Positions 13,401 to 26,100 of a DNA stretch of 64,000 nt are shown here, in pieces. The translations under genes were made by a program, and so were the position numbers. Where the stretch lies: contig NC_134646.1 in NCBI RefSeq assembly GCF_030463565.1, positions 19,573,296 to 19,637,295 on the forward strand, in the 5' to 3' direction. The DNA comes from Pelecanus crispus (lineage: Eukaryota; Chordata; Aves; Pelecaniformes; Pelecanidae). The first letter of the stretch is position 1. Every line of letters starts with the position of its first letter. The notes under the pieces are model-generated. The model was not told where the DNA came from, did not search any database, and was given only the letters and a program-made list of their open reading frames with translations.

Positions 13401-16400
13401 AAAGGCTACATGTAGTCATGCTTTCTAGTAGAGTATTTTCCAGTAAAAAGTGCAAACCATGAGAAAGAAACATCCCATGATAATATATCAGAGTTGATAA
13501 ATTTGGAAGAAAACGTTTTCATATATCCCTGTTTTTCAATTTATTTCACAAAGTACAGTACATACAAAAAAAGCTTAAGTTGAAATTATATGCTTCAAGT
13601 TTATCTAAACCAGGTGCTCCAAATGGATCCAGAAAGTTTTGGGTTGTTTTTTAACTTTGTGAGAAGTTACCAAGATTCTTAATATTTGTTCTATAAACAC
13701 TAGCAATACTGTATTTTTATGTCTGTAGTAAGAATACATTCACATTTATTGCCTTAATATGCATGGCTATGTAATGTAATGCATGATTTTAACAGGGGGT
13801 TGGACTGAATCAAACACTGAAAAAAAGCATGTGTAAAATTCTCATCAGTCTTACCACACTGCTTTTCTGAATGATTTATTTTTACATTCCTTTGGCTGTA
13901 CTTATTTTATCCCACTTAATTATTAGAGCCTATCAAGTTTTGGCCATGTGGAGCATGGCTGCAAACTTTGTTTCCAGGATGAGGGAAATCACGTTGAACC
14001 GGCTCAGGAAGAGAGCCTGGAGCCTGGACTGTGTCACCTCGTGGCAGTCACACTCTCCCCTTTCTAAGTTATTGCACACATTATTGGCTTCTGGTAGGTC
14101 AGATCTAATAAAAAGTAGCTTTCCATTTGTCTCCTGTCACTGGAGCCAGGCAGCTTCAGAATATCAAACAGTTTCATCTCATGTAAATACCTGTATTTTA
14201 TTGGAAATAAATAGGGTCAGGGTAGTTATCCTAGTACTCCTTTTTATCTTCTGCTGTTGAGGAATGGCAGGTAGCCAGCAAACCACTCGGGGGAATTCTG
14301 CACTCTCTCGTCTGTCTTCTGGCTTGCAGACAGGTCATGCTTTCTCTCCACCACTGTATTTGCTATAATTCACTGTAAAAATTGATACCTTTTATACAGG
14401 GAGTCAGATGTTTTCAGCTTCACTTTGTATCCGGGAACCTAAGTGGAATTTTACCTTCTGCTGTCATGGACCTCCAATTCTTATTACACTGAAAATAAAT
14501 ACAACTAGCCTGGCTTCTACGTACCCTGTAAGCCTAGCAGCGTGTATTGACGGAGTTGCAGCCTTGGGTGTTGTCTCCAGCAAGGATGAGGGCTCATAAG
14601 CACTGTGTGCTTCATAAACATAGCGCCCAGGCGTGCCCCACCTCAAAAAATTTAACTTCCATAGTTTAGAAATTTAAGTTTCTAGGAGTTCAGCAATCCA
14701 GCTGCAATAAAACGCCATTAAAAGCCCCAAGCTTGCTTTCTCCTTACAGCGAGTGGGAAAGTGTGAACACACAAGAAGGACATGAATAGAAGAAAGCAGA
14801 AACAGAGGGGATTCTAGCTAGAACAGCTAACAGGAAACTGCGGTGGAGACAACTGCAGGCCACAGAAACTGCACACGCATCCCACAGAGCCTTGAGTGTC
14901 TCAGAGGTGCCTATGCTGAGGTGACTTGGTTGGAAACTGAGTCTTTAATGCTGGAGGGGGAAGAAGGAGGAGAGGGATAAATCCCAGAGGTAAATGTTCC
15001 CAGGTGTTCAGCATCCAGCACTTTTCATTTGGATACCCTAAGCACAGGCTTTGTGGTCATTCGGCCTCTCATCTACAGCAGGATTTTATCACTTGGAGCA
15101 TAACAGCTGAGACTCCTTGTTAGTCTTGAAAACAGGACCTTGAGACCTTTCTAGCAAGCAATACACTTGCACATGTTTCAGTGAGATGTCTCGGTGCTTG
15201 TTCCTGCAAGTTGCTAAATATGCTGGCCTTTATACAACAAAATATTTAAGTGCATACTTAAAGCTTGGTTCTGTAGCAGTAGAGGAGCATCAGAAGGCAA
15301 TTCAGCAATGGGCTTCCCCTCATGACCTTAAAAGCATCTGCACTCAACTGACCACCTAGAAACCTTCACCACTGTGTTAACGTGGAAGGGGGTTGTGAAT
15401 ATCTCAGCAGTTCTGTGCATCAAGCACAGGAGGAGAGGCAGACACCATCTTCAGAGCAAAAATGCTACAAACAGACAACCCAGCAGACATGCGAGAATTT
15501 GCAGCATCAACACAAGGAGCACGCCACAAGGATGGCACCTCCTTTTACTGTCCACCATGACCTGAGGCCTGGCAGCCTGGCTTTCTACTGCACTTGGAGA
15601 GGAGAAACGGTGAAGAAAACATATATACGTATTACTCCAGAACTTCATGATCTCTCTCATGACTTAAGCTGCCAATATAACAAAATTACCACTTAAAACG
15701 ATACTGTACTTTTCCGTTCATGCCAGTATTCTAAGGAAGGACAAAACATGCTGATGTCCAGTAAATTAGCTTACCTTTTCATCTTTTTTTTTTTTTTCCT
15801 TAAGTGATATTAAGGCTTGTACCTCTCAAAAGAGCATTAATAAGGTTCTAGTCGTCATGGCGGTGTTAGACACGCATACAGCGCTGCCACCTCCTGGTCC
15901 CACAGCAAGAGCAACCCGTGCCCGTTTGACACGTGAAGCAGGCTGTGCAACGCCATGTATGCGCTTGATGCACCCACCAGAGCCCCGTGTCACATGTACA
16001 ATGCAAAGGGTGAGGGTGCAACATGCAAAGAATAGCTTAAAAGCCCAAATGTGTAAGGCAGCGTCTGGATAGAAATCAGCCTCAGCTCAGATCTAACATA
16101 AATGTATTTTTTATATGAATATCTCTCCTTATAAGCCCTTGTAGGTGTATTTTATAAAATGGTATTAATAAAATGGTATTAATAAAACACAAGACAAATG
16201 GAGCACTTATTTGAAGTATAATGTACGGCTATTTCATTGAATGTGTGTACATACTTACATCTTATGTAAAGTTATAAATTATATGAGTAAAGGAGACTGC
16301 CCATAGTCATATATGATGAGCATTTTTTTTGAAAAATCTATTATATAATTGATAAACACAGCATTTAATGTACAAAAAAACTAATGCATATGACATAGTT

Positions 16401-19400
16401 ACAAAATAAGCTGTTTAATAGATGTCCATATAAACTTAAAAGGTAGTATTTAATAGCTATTCCGTATAAAAAGAAGAAATATACCTTTCTAGATTATCTA
16501 GTAACCTATTTCTTAAAAGTCTGATATGCTAGGATATAGTATTCTCCCCAATATTACTCTATTTAATATCCACCATGTAGATATTAAATGTCTTTCACCA
16601 CATGCATCTTCTGTATAGTCAAATACAAATACCAAGGGATATCAACTGATGTCAATAATCCGCAATTGCACACAAATCATGACTACTGATTAGTAAAGCA
16701 ATTATCATATTAAAAGAGTTCAACAGGGCTCAACATACTGTAAAATTAGAAATCAGTCAATACCACGGCCATTATGTAGAACATCATTGATTGGATGTAC
16801 TAAATGCTAGCCTTGATGACAATTGATCACGATGAACTCTGCTCACAAAGGAGTCTGGTATACTAATTGAGGAGCTATCATTAAACAGAATAATAAATAG
16901 AGGAGGAGGAGGAGGGGAGAGGAGAAATGGCTGCAAAGCTAAGGTCCTTCCTGTCTGTACAACAACAACAACAATAAAAAAGCAAAGAGCCAGGAAAGCC
17001 TCTGTCTCTACTGTATGTCCACTAACTTCTAAGCCTACTTTTCCAAAACCAAATGAACGTGTGAACCCTTCGCAGGTCATCTCCACAATCTGCACCACAG
17101 CTGGGAAACATGCTCAAAAGAGCCTGAGCAATGGGTATTTCACCTCAGCACAAACATTTCCAAAAGCAAATCCCACAGAGAGGCTGGAAAACCCAGACGT
17201 CCCATCCGTAATGCATCTGTGACCTATCTCCATTGGCCTACTTGAAATCAGGCCTCAGACTGCACACATTACCAAAATATGTTCCTTGGAGTGCCTTGAG
17301 GCTAAAACCAAACACCAGGTGAAGAGCTGCCCAGGCTGCTTTCCTCGCTTTCATTCAGGGCAGGCTGCACAAGGAAGAGTTTGAGTAAAACGCTGGGATG
17401 TCAAATTTGGCACTGTTTGCTGTTCTCACTACAGCTCAAGAAAACATCTGCTGTTAGAAAATAAGTTCAGAACATCTCCCTTATTACCCTGAAAACATGT
17501 TTTTTTTCTGAAAGTGTCCCCAGTCCCAGACTGGGAGCAAAACAGCATCAAGGTACTCATCACAGCAAATGCAAGTGTTGTACTGCCTCCAGGAACATCC
17601 CAGGCTTGCTGCCTCTAGTGAATTTTAAAATACAGGTAGAAGCTCAGGGGTTAGAGCCATACCTGATTTTGAAGCAACTAAAGGACGGAAGTATTTCTGA
17701 TTTTGGTTTGTCACAGGGAAGAGACAGCCTGGGGAAACCCCACACAACACAGGCTGCTGAAATTTAGAACAAGCGCAAACGTTGCTGGTAGTACACCATG
17801 ACTGATAATCAAAGATCCGGTGTTTGGGGTATGCAGAGTTACTTCTCCGTTTTCATGGTTTCCTGGAAATGTAGGAGAAATAACAGCTCATTCATCGGAA
17901 TTTAGGGCAACTCTGCCTTGAATGAAACGTTGAGAAAGTTGTGCAAGGGAGAGTTAGCTACCACTAACTAGTTGCCACTAGGTGGCAACCTTTGCACATT
18001 TCTGATACTACATGGAGGAACAATTACTGAAACGCATCTTGAAACAGCGAGTCAGGAAAAAGAGGTGTCTCCCAATTACGCAGAGTAGGTCAGCAGAAGT
18101 CGGAGAGAGAGCATTTCAGACATTCCCAAAGATAAGACGCAGCTGTAGAAAAAGACATTGGGAGTCAAGAAAATAAAGGACTCCAGCTACCTCAATCAGT
18201 CCTAATATGCAGGTGCATCACAGTGAAAGATTATTAGATGTTTTAGCACACTGATTCAGTTCTCACAGGGTACAAGAGGTCAATAGTTGCTTATCACTAC
18301 ATCTTGTATTGTTATAATTAACTCATGTTTCTCATGTCCGCACTATGGTCCTAGTAGGCATTTGGGCGTCCCTTTATATACATACAAAACGCATATATAT
18401 ATACACACCCACACAGAAAAAAAAAGTGTATATTTATATATATAAAAAGTGACCTCAGAACTTCTGGTCCTATGTAATATTTGAGTCACATACTTTCTTG
18501 GAGACCCAGGAAATTTAAAGAACCTGTCTAAAAAACTGGCTCAAATACATCAGGGCAATGATGGTCATTTACACAGAAACTCACCTTACAGTGCTTTAAA
18601 GCTGCATAGTTACAACCTGTTTCAGGTTACTTTACCCTTGTAGCAGGACAGCACAATATACTTTAAACATGAATAATGGCGATGTCCAAATAACCTTTTC
18701 TTAGTCCAGGCATGAAACCCCAGAAATATGAGCCAGATGTTGAAGCTCTTCCAGTCTACACATTTAGTTTAAAGGGATCAAAGCATAAATCATCTTTACA
18801 AGTTCTGCTCCCAACTTAGGTAACAGTAACACAAACATCCAAAAAGATGCTTTCAGAGGACTTCTCAAGCTCCAGTTTTGGAAGCCTGCCTGAGGAAGGA
18901 GAGGCACATTAGACACAGTAACCCAGCCTTTATGGGATTCTGAGTTGCCATTACTTATTCAAGGCTTCAGGACGCTAAATAGAGGGAGCATTGGCTCCAG
19001 CCTTCAGCCCAGTGCAGAAGCAAGATAACACCCAAGTGACTTAAGATGCTGGACTGCCCAGGACCCTGCTGAATACAAAGATTCTGCACTGCACCTTGGG
19101 CATGCTGTGTGAGTTTTATTAAGGACCTAAAGGGGGAGTTTATTAAATATACCTGGTTTTCCATCCATACAGCTGATCAAACAGTGATGTCTTCAAAAGT
19201 TAGCAGAAAGCAGCTATTTTGACTCCCTCTCTCTGACTCACCCACATAGCAAAAAGGCCTGATTTTATTCACTCATTCCAACATACCTTTATTTTCAACC
19301 CATGGCCCACTGTCTTAGGCATCTCAGAAGTTTGGGATGCATGCACCTAGGACTGCTTTGGTTTGTTTCAGTTTCATCAACCTGATGCATTAGTGCCACA

Positions 19401-20734
19401 ACAACAGTTAGCATCACTTAGATGCTTCATACGTATTAGCCAGCAGTGCCAAATTACAAAGCAAGGCTATGTTTTACAGTGTAGGTCTTCCCTACACCAA
19501 TTAGCTGTATCGGAAGGCCCTCATATTTTATTTCCAGAAGAGGCCATCCAGTCAATTAAAAGTGCAAGGCTCATTGGGTAAGGAGCTGAAGGGCAAATAT
19601 ACTAAATGGTAAACAAAGGAAGTTTGTGCTCTTGAGGAAGACAGAGCCACAGGCTTCTCCAAGATGATAATACATCTTGCCTATGTAGCTTGTACAGCTA
19701 GCAAATAAATAAAAAAACCCCTACTTACACTGACAGATTTTTTTTTAAATTTGGGGGTTTTTTGGGGGGGAGGAAAGTTGGGGAGGTTTAGGGGGGTGGG
19801 GCTGGTTGGTTTGGGGGGCAGAGGGTTGTGAGTGCCTGATCCACTGAAATATTCATTCTTTTCCATCTAATTCTATCACTTGGCACAAATTAGCACAAGA
19901 CTGCTACATTTCATCCCGCAAAGGTACAGAGTAAAAAAGGAGCTCAAACAGTTTAGAAGCCTGGTTCCTGCAAGACCAGTGGAAGGTAAGCAAAGAGGAG
20001 GAGTAACACAAGTGTGAGTTCTTTGATTGTGAAAAATAAGCTGCAGTTTATCAGCTTCCCACTCGTGTTATCATGAGAAAGTATTCTTTTCACTGTTACC
20101 ATGCCCTCCTGCTGGAGGAGGAAGACACACTTATCTGTGGTGTCCTTTTGGAAAACAATCAGTTCCTCCACAACCTCAGCACTCTAAGGGCAGTGTACAA
20201 TTTCTGTTAAATGCCTGTTCTGTCTCCTCTTTTACCTCTGAGCAGGAAGAAGGCACACAGTAGTGTGGGAAGGATGCTCCCACACTTGTCTTAACCCCTT
20301 GCATACAAGTGCAGTCTCTATTAGTGACTCTCAGACATCAGTCACACAGAAGGAAAGCTCCCAATTTTAAACTCTGGCACACTGAAGAGATTTAACAGTT
20401 ATCAGGATAGTCTGTGACATTTCTTTAGATTTTTATACTTAAACTAAAACTTAATACTTATACTTAACTATACTTAAACTTTAAACTAAATCAAGAGCTT
20501 CAACAGACATGAAGGCACAGCTAACCACAGTCAGGAGCAAGCAGACCTCTTTCACAATAGGAGAGCCTGAAACAATTTTCCTCTGTAGACACTGTGAGCA
20601 CTCTCCCTGCCTGGGTGGCTAAGAGCTTTTTAAAAGGGTAGATTCTCCCACTGCTTACCTATGACACCAAAATTTGGACTGACTGATCCACCAAGAGAAT
20701 TCACATACCTGTAGAAACTGAACCGTACTCTTCG
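10480..20734. other. Intergenic region between GPAT3 and its tandem paralog, left part
   Basis: No gene could be firmly identified. Two places on the minus strand look like exons: 11743-12093 (two exons with canonical sites) and 12771-13032 (acceptor, open frame, stop and AATAAA). Both are described in findings as unproven. A perfect 14-base tandem duplication lies at 16156-16183. An AT-rich microsatellite-like stretch lies near 18378-18445 and a G-rich tract at 19752-19831. The remaining open frames are short and look random. Confidence 0.6.
19752..19831 (+). repeat. G/T-rich low-complexity tract with several G runs
   Basis: Several runs of four to seven G are separated by short T- or A-containing spacers on the plus strand. 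The pattern is compatible with G-quadruplex formation. No coding content is supported. Confidence 0.7.
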
Positions 20735-21773
20735 CTGGGTAAAAAACTGGCTGGGTGGCTGAGCCCGGAGAGTTGTGGTGAATGGAGTTAAATCCAGTTG
20801 GCGACCGGTCACAAGCGGTGTTCCCCAGGGCTCAGTTTCGGGGCCAGTCTTGTTTAATATCTTTATCAACAATCTGGATGAGGGCATTGAGTGCGTCCTC
20901 AGTAAGTTTGTAGATGACACCAAACTGCGTGGGAGTGTCGATCTGCTCAAGGGTAGGATGGCCCTGCAGAGGGATCAGGACAGGCTGGATCGATGGGCTG
21001 AGGCCAACTGTAGAGGTTTAACAAGACCAAGTGCCAGGTCCTGCACTTCAGTCACAACAACCCCATGCAATGCTACAGCCTTGGGGAAGAGTGCTGGAAC
21101 ACTGCCTGGCCAAAAAGGACCTGGGGTGTTGGTTGACAGCCGGCTGAACACGAGCCAGCACTGTAGCCAAGAAGGCCAACAGTATCCTGGCTTGTATCTG
21201 GAATAGTGTGGCCAGCAGGAGCAGGGAGGTGATTGTCCCCCTGTACTTAGCACTGATGAGGCCGCACCTCGAATACTGTGTCCAGTTTTGGGCCCCTCAG
21301 TACAAGAAGGACATCGAGGTGCTGGAGCATGTCCAGAGAAGGGCAACAAAGCTGGTGAAGGGTCTGGAGCACAGGCCTTATGAGGAGCAGCTGAGGGAAC
21401 TGGGGTTGTTCAGCCTGGAGAAGAGGAGGCTGAGGGGAGACCTTATTGCTCTCTACAACTACCTGAAAGGAGGTTGTAGTGAGGTGGGTGTCAGTCTCTT
21501 CTCCCAAGAAACTTGCGATAGGATGAGAGGAAATGGCCTCAAGCTGCATCAGGGGAGGTTTAGATTGGCTATTAGGAAAATTTCTTCACAGAAAGAGTGG
21601 TCAAGCATTGGAACAGGCTGCCCAGAGAGATTGTGGAGTCACCATCCTTGGAGGTGTTCAAAAAACGTGTAGACGTGGCACTTTGGGACATGGTTTAGTA
21701 GGCATGGTGGTGTTGGGTTGATGGTTGGACTGATGATCTTGGAGGTCCTTTCCAACCTTAATGATTCTATTCT
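20735..21773 (+). mobile_element. CR1 LINE, 5'-truncated 3' end
   Basis: This is the 3' end of a chicken-repeat-1 LINE. It carries the end of the reverse transcriptase and the C-terminal part of ORF2, with recognisable stretches such as PQGSVSGPVLFNIFINNLDE, KFVDDTKLRGSVDLL and [20 protein letters not shown]. It ends in the typical GGTTGGACT...GATCTTGGAGGTCCTTTCCAACC tail and ATTCTATTCT. The reading frame shifts near 21165: the first part is open to 21206 and the rest reads from 21208 in another frame. The copy is therefore dead. It is heavily 5'-truncated, as is usual for CR1, and its divergence suggests an old insertion. The left boundary is approximate. Confidence 0.93.
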
Positions 21774-21847
21774 AGTTTTACTTTCATTGTAAATAATCCA
21801 GCCACCAAGCCAGGAAACGAAATTATTACTCTACCCCTAATTAGTTT

Positions 21848-21930
21848 AGTGGTGGACTTGGTAGTGTTAGGTTAATGGTTGGACTGGATGATCTTAAAGG
21901 TCTTTTCCAACCAAAACAATTCTATGATTC
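21848..21930 (+). mobile_element. CR1 LINE 3' tail fragment
   Basis: A second CR1 3' end, only about 80 bases long, carrying GGTTGGACTGGATGATCTT, the CTTTTCCAACC block and the terminal ATTCTATGATTCT. It has the same orientation as the larger copy ending 75 bases upstream, so it is a separate short insertion or a duplicated tail. Confidence 0.85.
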
Positions 21931-23176
21931 TAACCCAGGGATGATACACCAGGCCTTGGCCATGGAAGAGGAGAGCTCAGTTCTGTGCCATGCAGCCTCA
22001 CCTGCATATCAGCTCTGTTAGCCCCTCCCCTGAATATTAGTTTTCTAGACTCTCCAGGACTGGGTAGTGTTCTATCTGTGCACCTGTCTTTCTGCAGGGT
22101 GTATTTGTGCTCACCATGACAGGTCCTCCATCTCTGCTGATACCTCAGTCAAGGGGCTGCTGTCATGTAAACTGTCCTTACCAACTCATCTGTCTTAAAG
22201 CAACTTGGGCAAAATAACACCTATTCGTGTGTGCTTCATTAGTAACATTCAGATCATTAAAGAAGCCAGATTCTTCCATGTGGGAGCTACTTAACAGGAG
22301 AGCAAATATTTTATACAAAGAAATGCTCTAGGTGACAAAAATATTCCCATCTCGGTTTCTGTAAGTGCACTTGCTCTATTTATTTCTGGAGGGTGGTCTT
22401 GTCAGAGAGGAAATCAGTAGCCTTCACATCAAGCAGTAACACAAGCAGGTCACATCATAGGTTTTCTTTAATTTGTGTAATCCATACAAACAGACACAGA
22501 AAGGGATATTGCAAAATCAGAAGACACAATATAATTTAAAAATATATTTTTCTACAATATTGTCCTTGGCTGTGACTAACTTATCCCAGCATCAGGGATG
22601 CACTGCCCTGGACACTGTTCTGCTGTTTGTCAGTGGGACCCTGGAAAACTTCCTATGTTGCCATCCCTGGCCTTGTGACATGGAGGGGAAAGTCAGAGAC
22701 TGCCTCTTTCCCTCTGACATCCAACACCTCCTCTCCAACTTGCAATTCAGAAAATGTATTTTGGTGAACTGCTTAATGTCTTCTGACATCAGGAGATATA
22801 TCTCTACAGCCACACAGTAACTGTGGCTCACAGGGAAACTGCTAGTCCAAGTCTTTGATAGAGGCTAGGAGTACAGAGATGTTACAAGTTAGGAAATTAC
22901 CATTTAAGTCTTCAGGGTAACACAAAGATTTAAAAAAAAAAAAAATAGTGTTTTAATGAACTTAAGTTCTCTCAACGTTGGAGAGAATTTTACTAGTATA
23001 TTGTAAATCTTTCTATTTATAAAATTATATCCTTATTTAATACAAAATAATACCTGCTGTGTCATATGCAAAACATCTTACTGGGACAGAAGGAAAATAC
23101 GTTGGTTTTAATATAAAAAATAGCCCATTTTCTGGTGGAGATAAGTCATGGAAAAATGAGATAAAATAAATACCAT
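21931..23176 (-). other. Downstream flank and probable 3' UTR of the GPAT3 paralog
   Basis: On the minus strand this follows the stop codon of the GPAT3-type gene. A possible ATTAAA signal lies about 140 bases after the stop (23036-23041) and an AATAAA at 22379-22384. Which one is used cannot be told. No other gene is seen. Confidence 0.4.
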
Positions 23177-26100
23177 TTAACAAACATTTCTGTTTCCCAC
23201 AGATCCACTTCCTATAACTATCTGGCAATATTTTTTCTGTTGCTCTTCCTTGAAAGAATCTTCGACATTTTTCCTTTTCAGTCCCCCATCCCTGAAAGAT
23301 ACAGAGAAGAAACAGCCTTGAGCTCACTTCAGGGTCAAGGCAGAAAAATGTTACAGTGTTTAGACTATGTAGTCAAAGCAGTTTTCACCCTAAATGTTGG
23401 CTTTTGCAATACAATGCTAAATGATCTGTACTGCCAAGACTTACCACACAACACAAACAATGCCTTTCCTTTAATGCAGCATTTCACAGGTGAATAATTT
23501 ATTTTTACCAGATACTACCTGCTGGCTAGATCCACCTGTCAGCTGTTTCTTTTTTTATACTACATTAGTCTATTTATTCTAGTGGAACTATTCAGGGAAT
23601 AAAATAATATTTTCTGACTCAGAATCAATAAGGGTGATGGACTACAGACCAAGCAAAGCAAATCTGGAAGAAGTTTTAAAAGATTCCAGGCTAATGTTTC
23701 AGAATACAGAACACCTAGATATGCCTTAAATCCAACCTCAAAGGCATTGCTTCTTACCAAGGAAGCACAGACATTCCTCCCTGAGCAGCAATGACAGCCT
23801 TGACTCTGTTGGCAAAGTGAACAGCATCTTCTCCTTCCTGAAAAAAATATATGAATGATTTGCTTTGCAACTTAAATATTTTCTTCATGTATCACTTAAA
23901 GAGATACTTTTTGTCAGACAGCAGGCAATTGGGTTTATGCCAGGTCCACAAGCCAAATGCGACCTGCAGGGCAGTTCCAGCTGGTCCTGGGGAATGCTGC
24001 CTGGTTTCCCACCATTCAGTTCCGAAAAGAACTGAGTGGGAGGCTCTGTGGTTTTTGGGGCAAATCTCAAACAACACATAGCGTGAGGTCACAGGTCTGG
24101 CCAGAGCAGGGATGCATCTGCTCCCAGTACTTCGGTACCAGTCTGAAGTTGGGAACACACTGAAAGGATCACCCTTGGAGGGGATGGGGCACCTTAAACA
24201 GCATTGGGGCCTGGCGCATTCAGGATCAGTGAATTATTGTAAGTTTGCAGGAGTCTGTTTGCCTGAACTGCAGAGGACTGAAAATACATGCATTACAGCA
24301 GCTTCCCTGCCAAGACTAGGGCTGAGCAAAAACCAGGGCAGGCAGTACCAAACCGGAGCATTGCTGGAGCAAAGGCCTTGACCACTTTGTCAGCATTAGG
24401 TCGATATCTAGGGGCAGCTGGGTGAGAGGCTGTGCCAGGTTGTGGGATAAAGCTGCTGGGCAAAGGATTAGCTGGATATTCTGCAGGGCTGAGAAACAAA
24501 GAGGTAGGAGGAAGCTGTGCAGCTGGAGGTAGAGCGGGGGGACACAGAAGGCAGAAGTGCATGGAGTGAAGAGACAGCCCAAATGACTTCTGTGTAAAAA
24601 AGGAAGGTCTGTGCCAGGCTGAGGGGCAGGACTCCTGCACCATAAAACCACATTTTAACATCTCTTCTAGTATCTGGCAGCAGAGGAAAGCAAGGCAGCT
24701 GCACCCAAGTAAAGCAGCTGTTTGGGAGCAATAGGGAGCATGGCACAGAAATGTCTGAATATCTGCAAGAATTGTTTTTACCTGAAGGTAACGAACCCAC
24801 TTAAATCTGTGCTCACTTAATTTTAAGACTACAGTGTTACTTTCTGGCCTTTGTCCATTAAGTTGTCAATAAAGATTCACAAACATAATGCCAACACCCC
24901 GTGCGTAGTAACGCAGGCTTCCTCCCAGACAACATTTTATGAGCATTTTCAAAACATACGAAAGCGTGAGTACCTCTTTGACCATTGGTGGCAGGTACCA
25001 CACATTACAGACAATCGCCCAGCTGGTCATCACGTTAAAAACATGTGTCATGATGGAATACTTTGTGCTGTTCCAGAACGCATCCCCAAAGCGGGGGTCA
25101 TACTAGAAGACAAGAAGAACAAGTGAAAGGGCATGATCTGCTACCTTAGTTTAAATCACATAAGCAGCTCTTTTTTGGCCACAAAGTCACAGTTCAAACT
25201 GTTAAATCCAGAGCAAATCTAATCACACCTCCTAAAAGCAGCAGTAAATTCAGAGTAAAGCTCCACATTGCAATGTTTATTACAAATTTATAACAGTTAA
25301 CCTTCATCAGCAATGCAGGAATCCAAACTGTGACAGACCCATTGAAACACATCTCAACTATAACAAGACAGACCTACCCAAAATGTAAAGGCTTGTCATC
25401 TATGGATATGCTGACTACAAAGGTTTCCTTGAAAACACTCACACCAGTTTTAAAAATCCATAAGATTAGGCAACATTATACTTTTTCTGAAACTAACTAA
25501 TGTATCTAGGGCTAGGATGACTTGGCTAGAGCTACTCAGAAAGCCTTGAAAGTGCCAAGAAAAGAGCCTGAAAAGGCAGGCAGAACTGAACACGCAGCAC
25601 AGCAATTGCACCGGTGCTTTTCAGGTTGCTCCTAACCAGCTGTAAAGATACTCGGTGAAACATTTCCCATACTGCACTGAACTGCAAGACATTTCACACC
25701 ATGAAAAGATTCTGTTTTCTCAGGGCTTATTCAGTACCTTATTCACACAGAACAAACCCCCTTTTAAGGTTTACACATGAACAGCTTCTCTGACATGAGA
25801 AGCTTCTGCAAATAATCTTCCCACGTTTGGAAAACTGCAGATACATTACCTTGATTGCTACTGGATGGATGGTCCCTCCTACCTCAAAGCTACCCTTCTT
25901 GAACATCATTACTGATGTGTTGTTTATGCAGGTACCTGGCCAGAATTAATACAGATGAAGAGTTTAATCCACTCTAAGAAAAGTAAATGAATCCTAAACT
26001 GTCTTAAGGAGACTTAAGTTGCTAAAGGAGAAAGTAAGTTTTGATTCTGAAGCATAATCCCAGAACCTGTTCTCTCTTCTGTTATGCTATACACCAAAGC

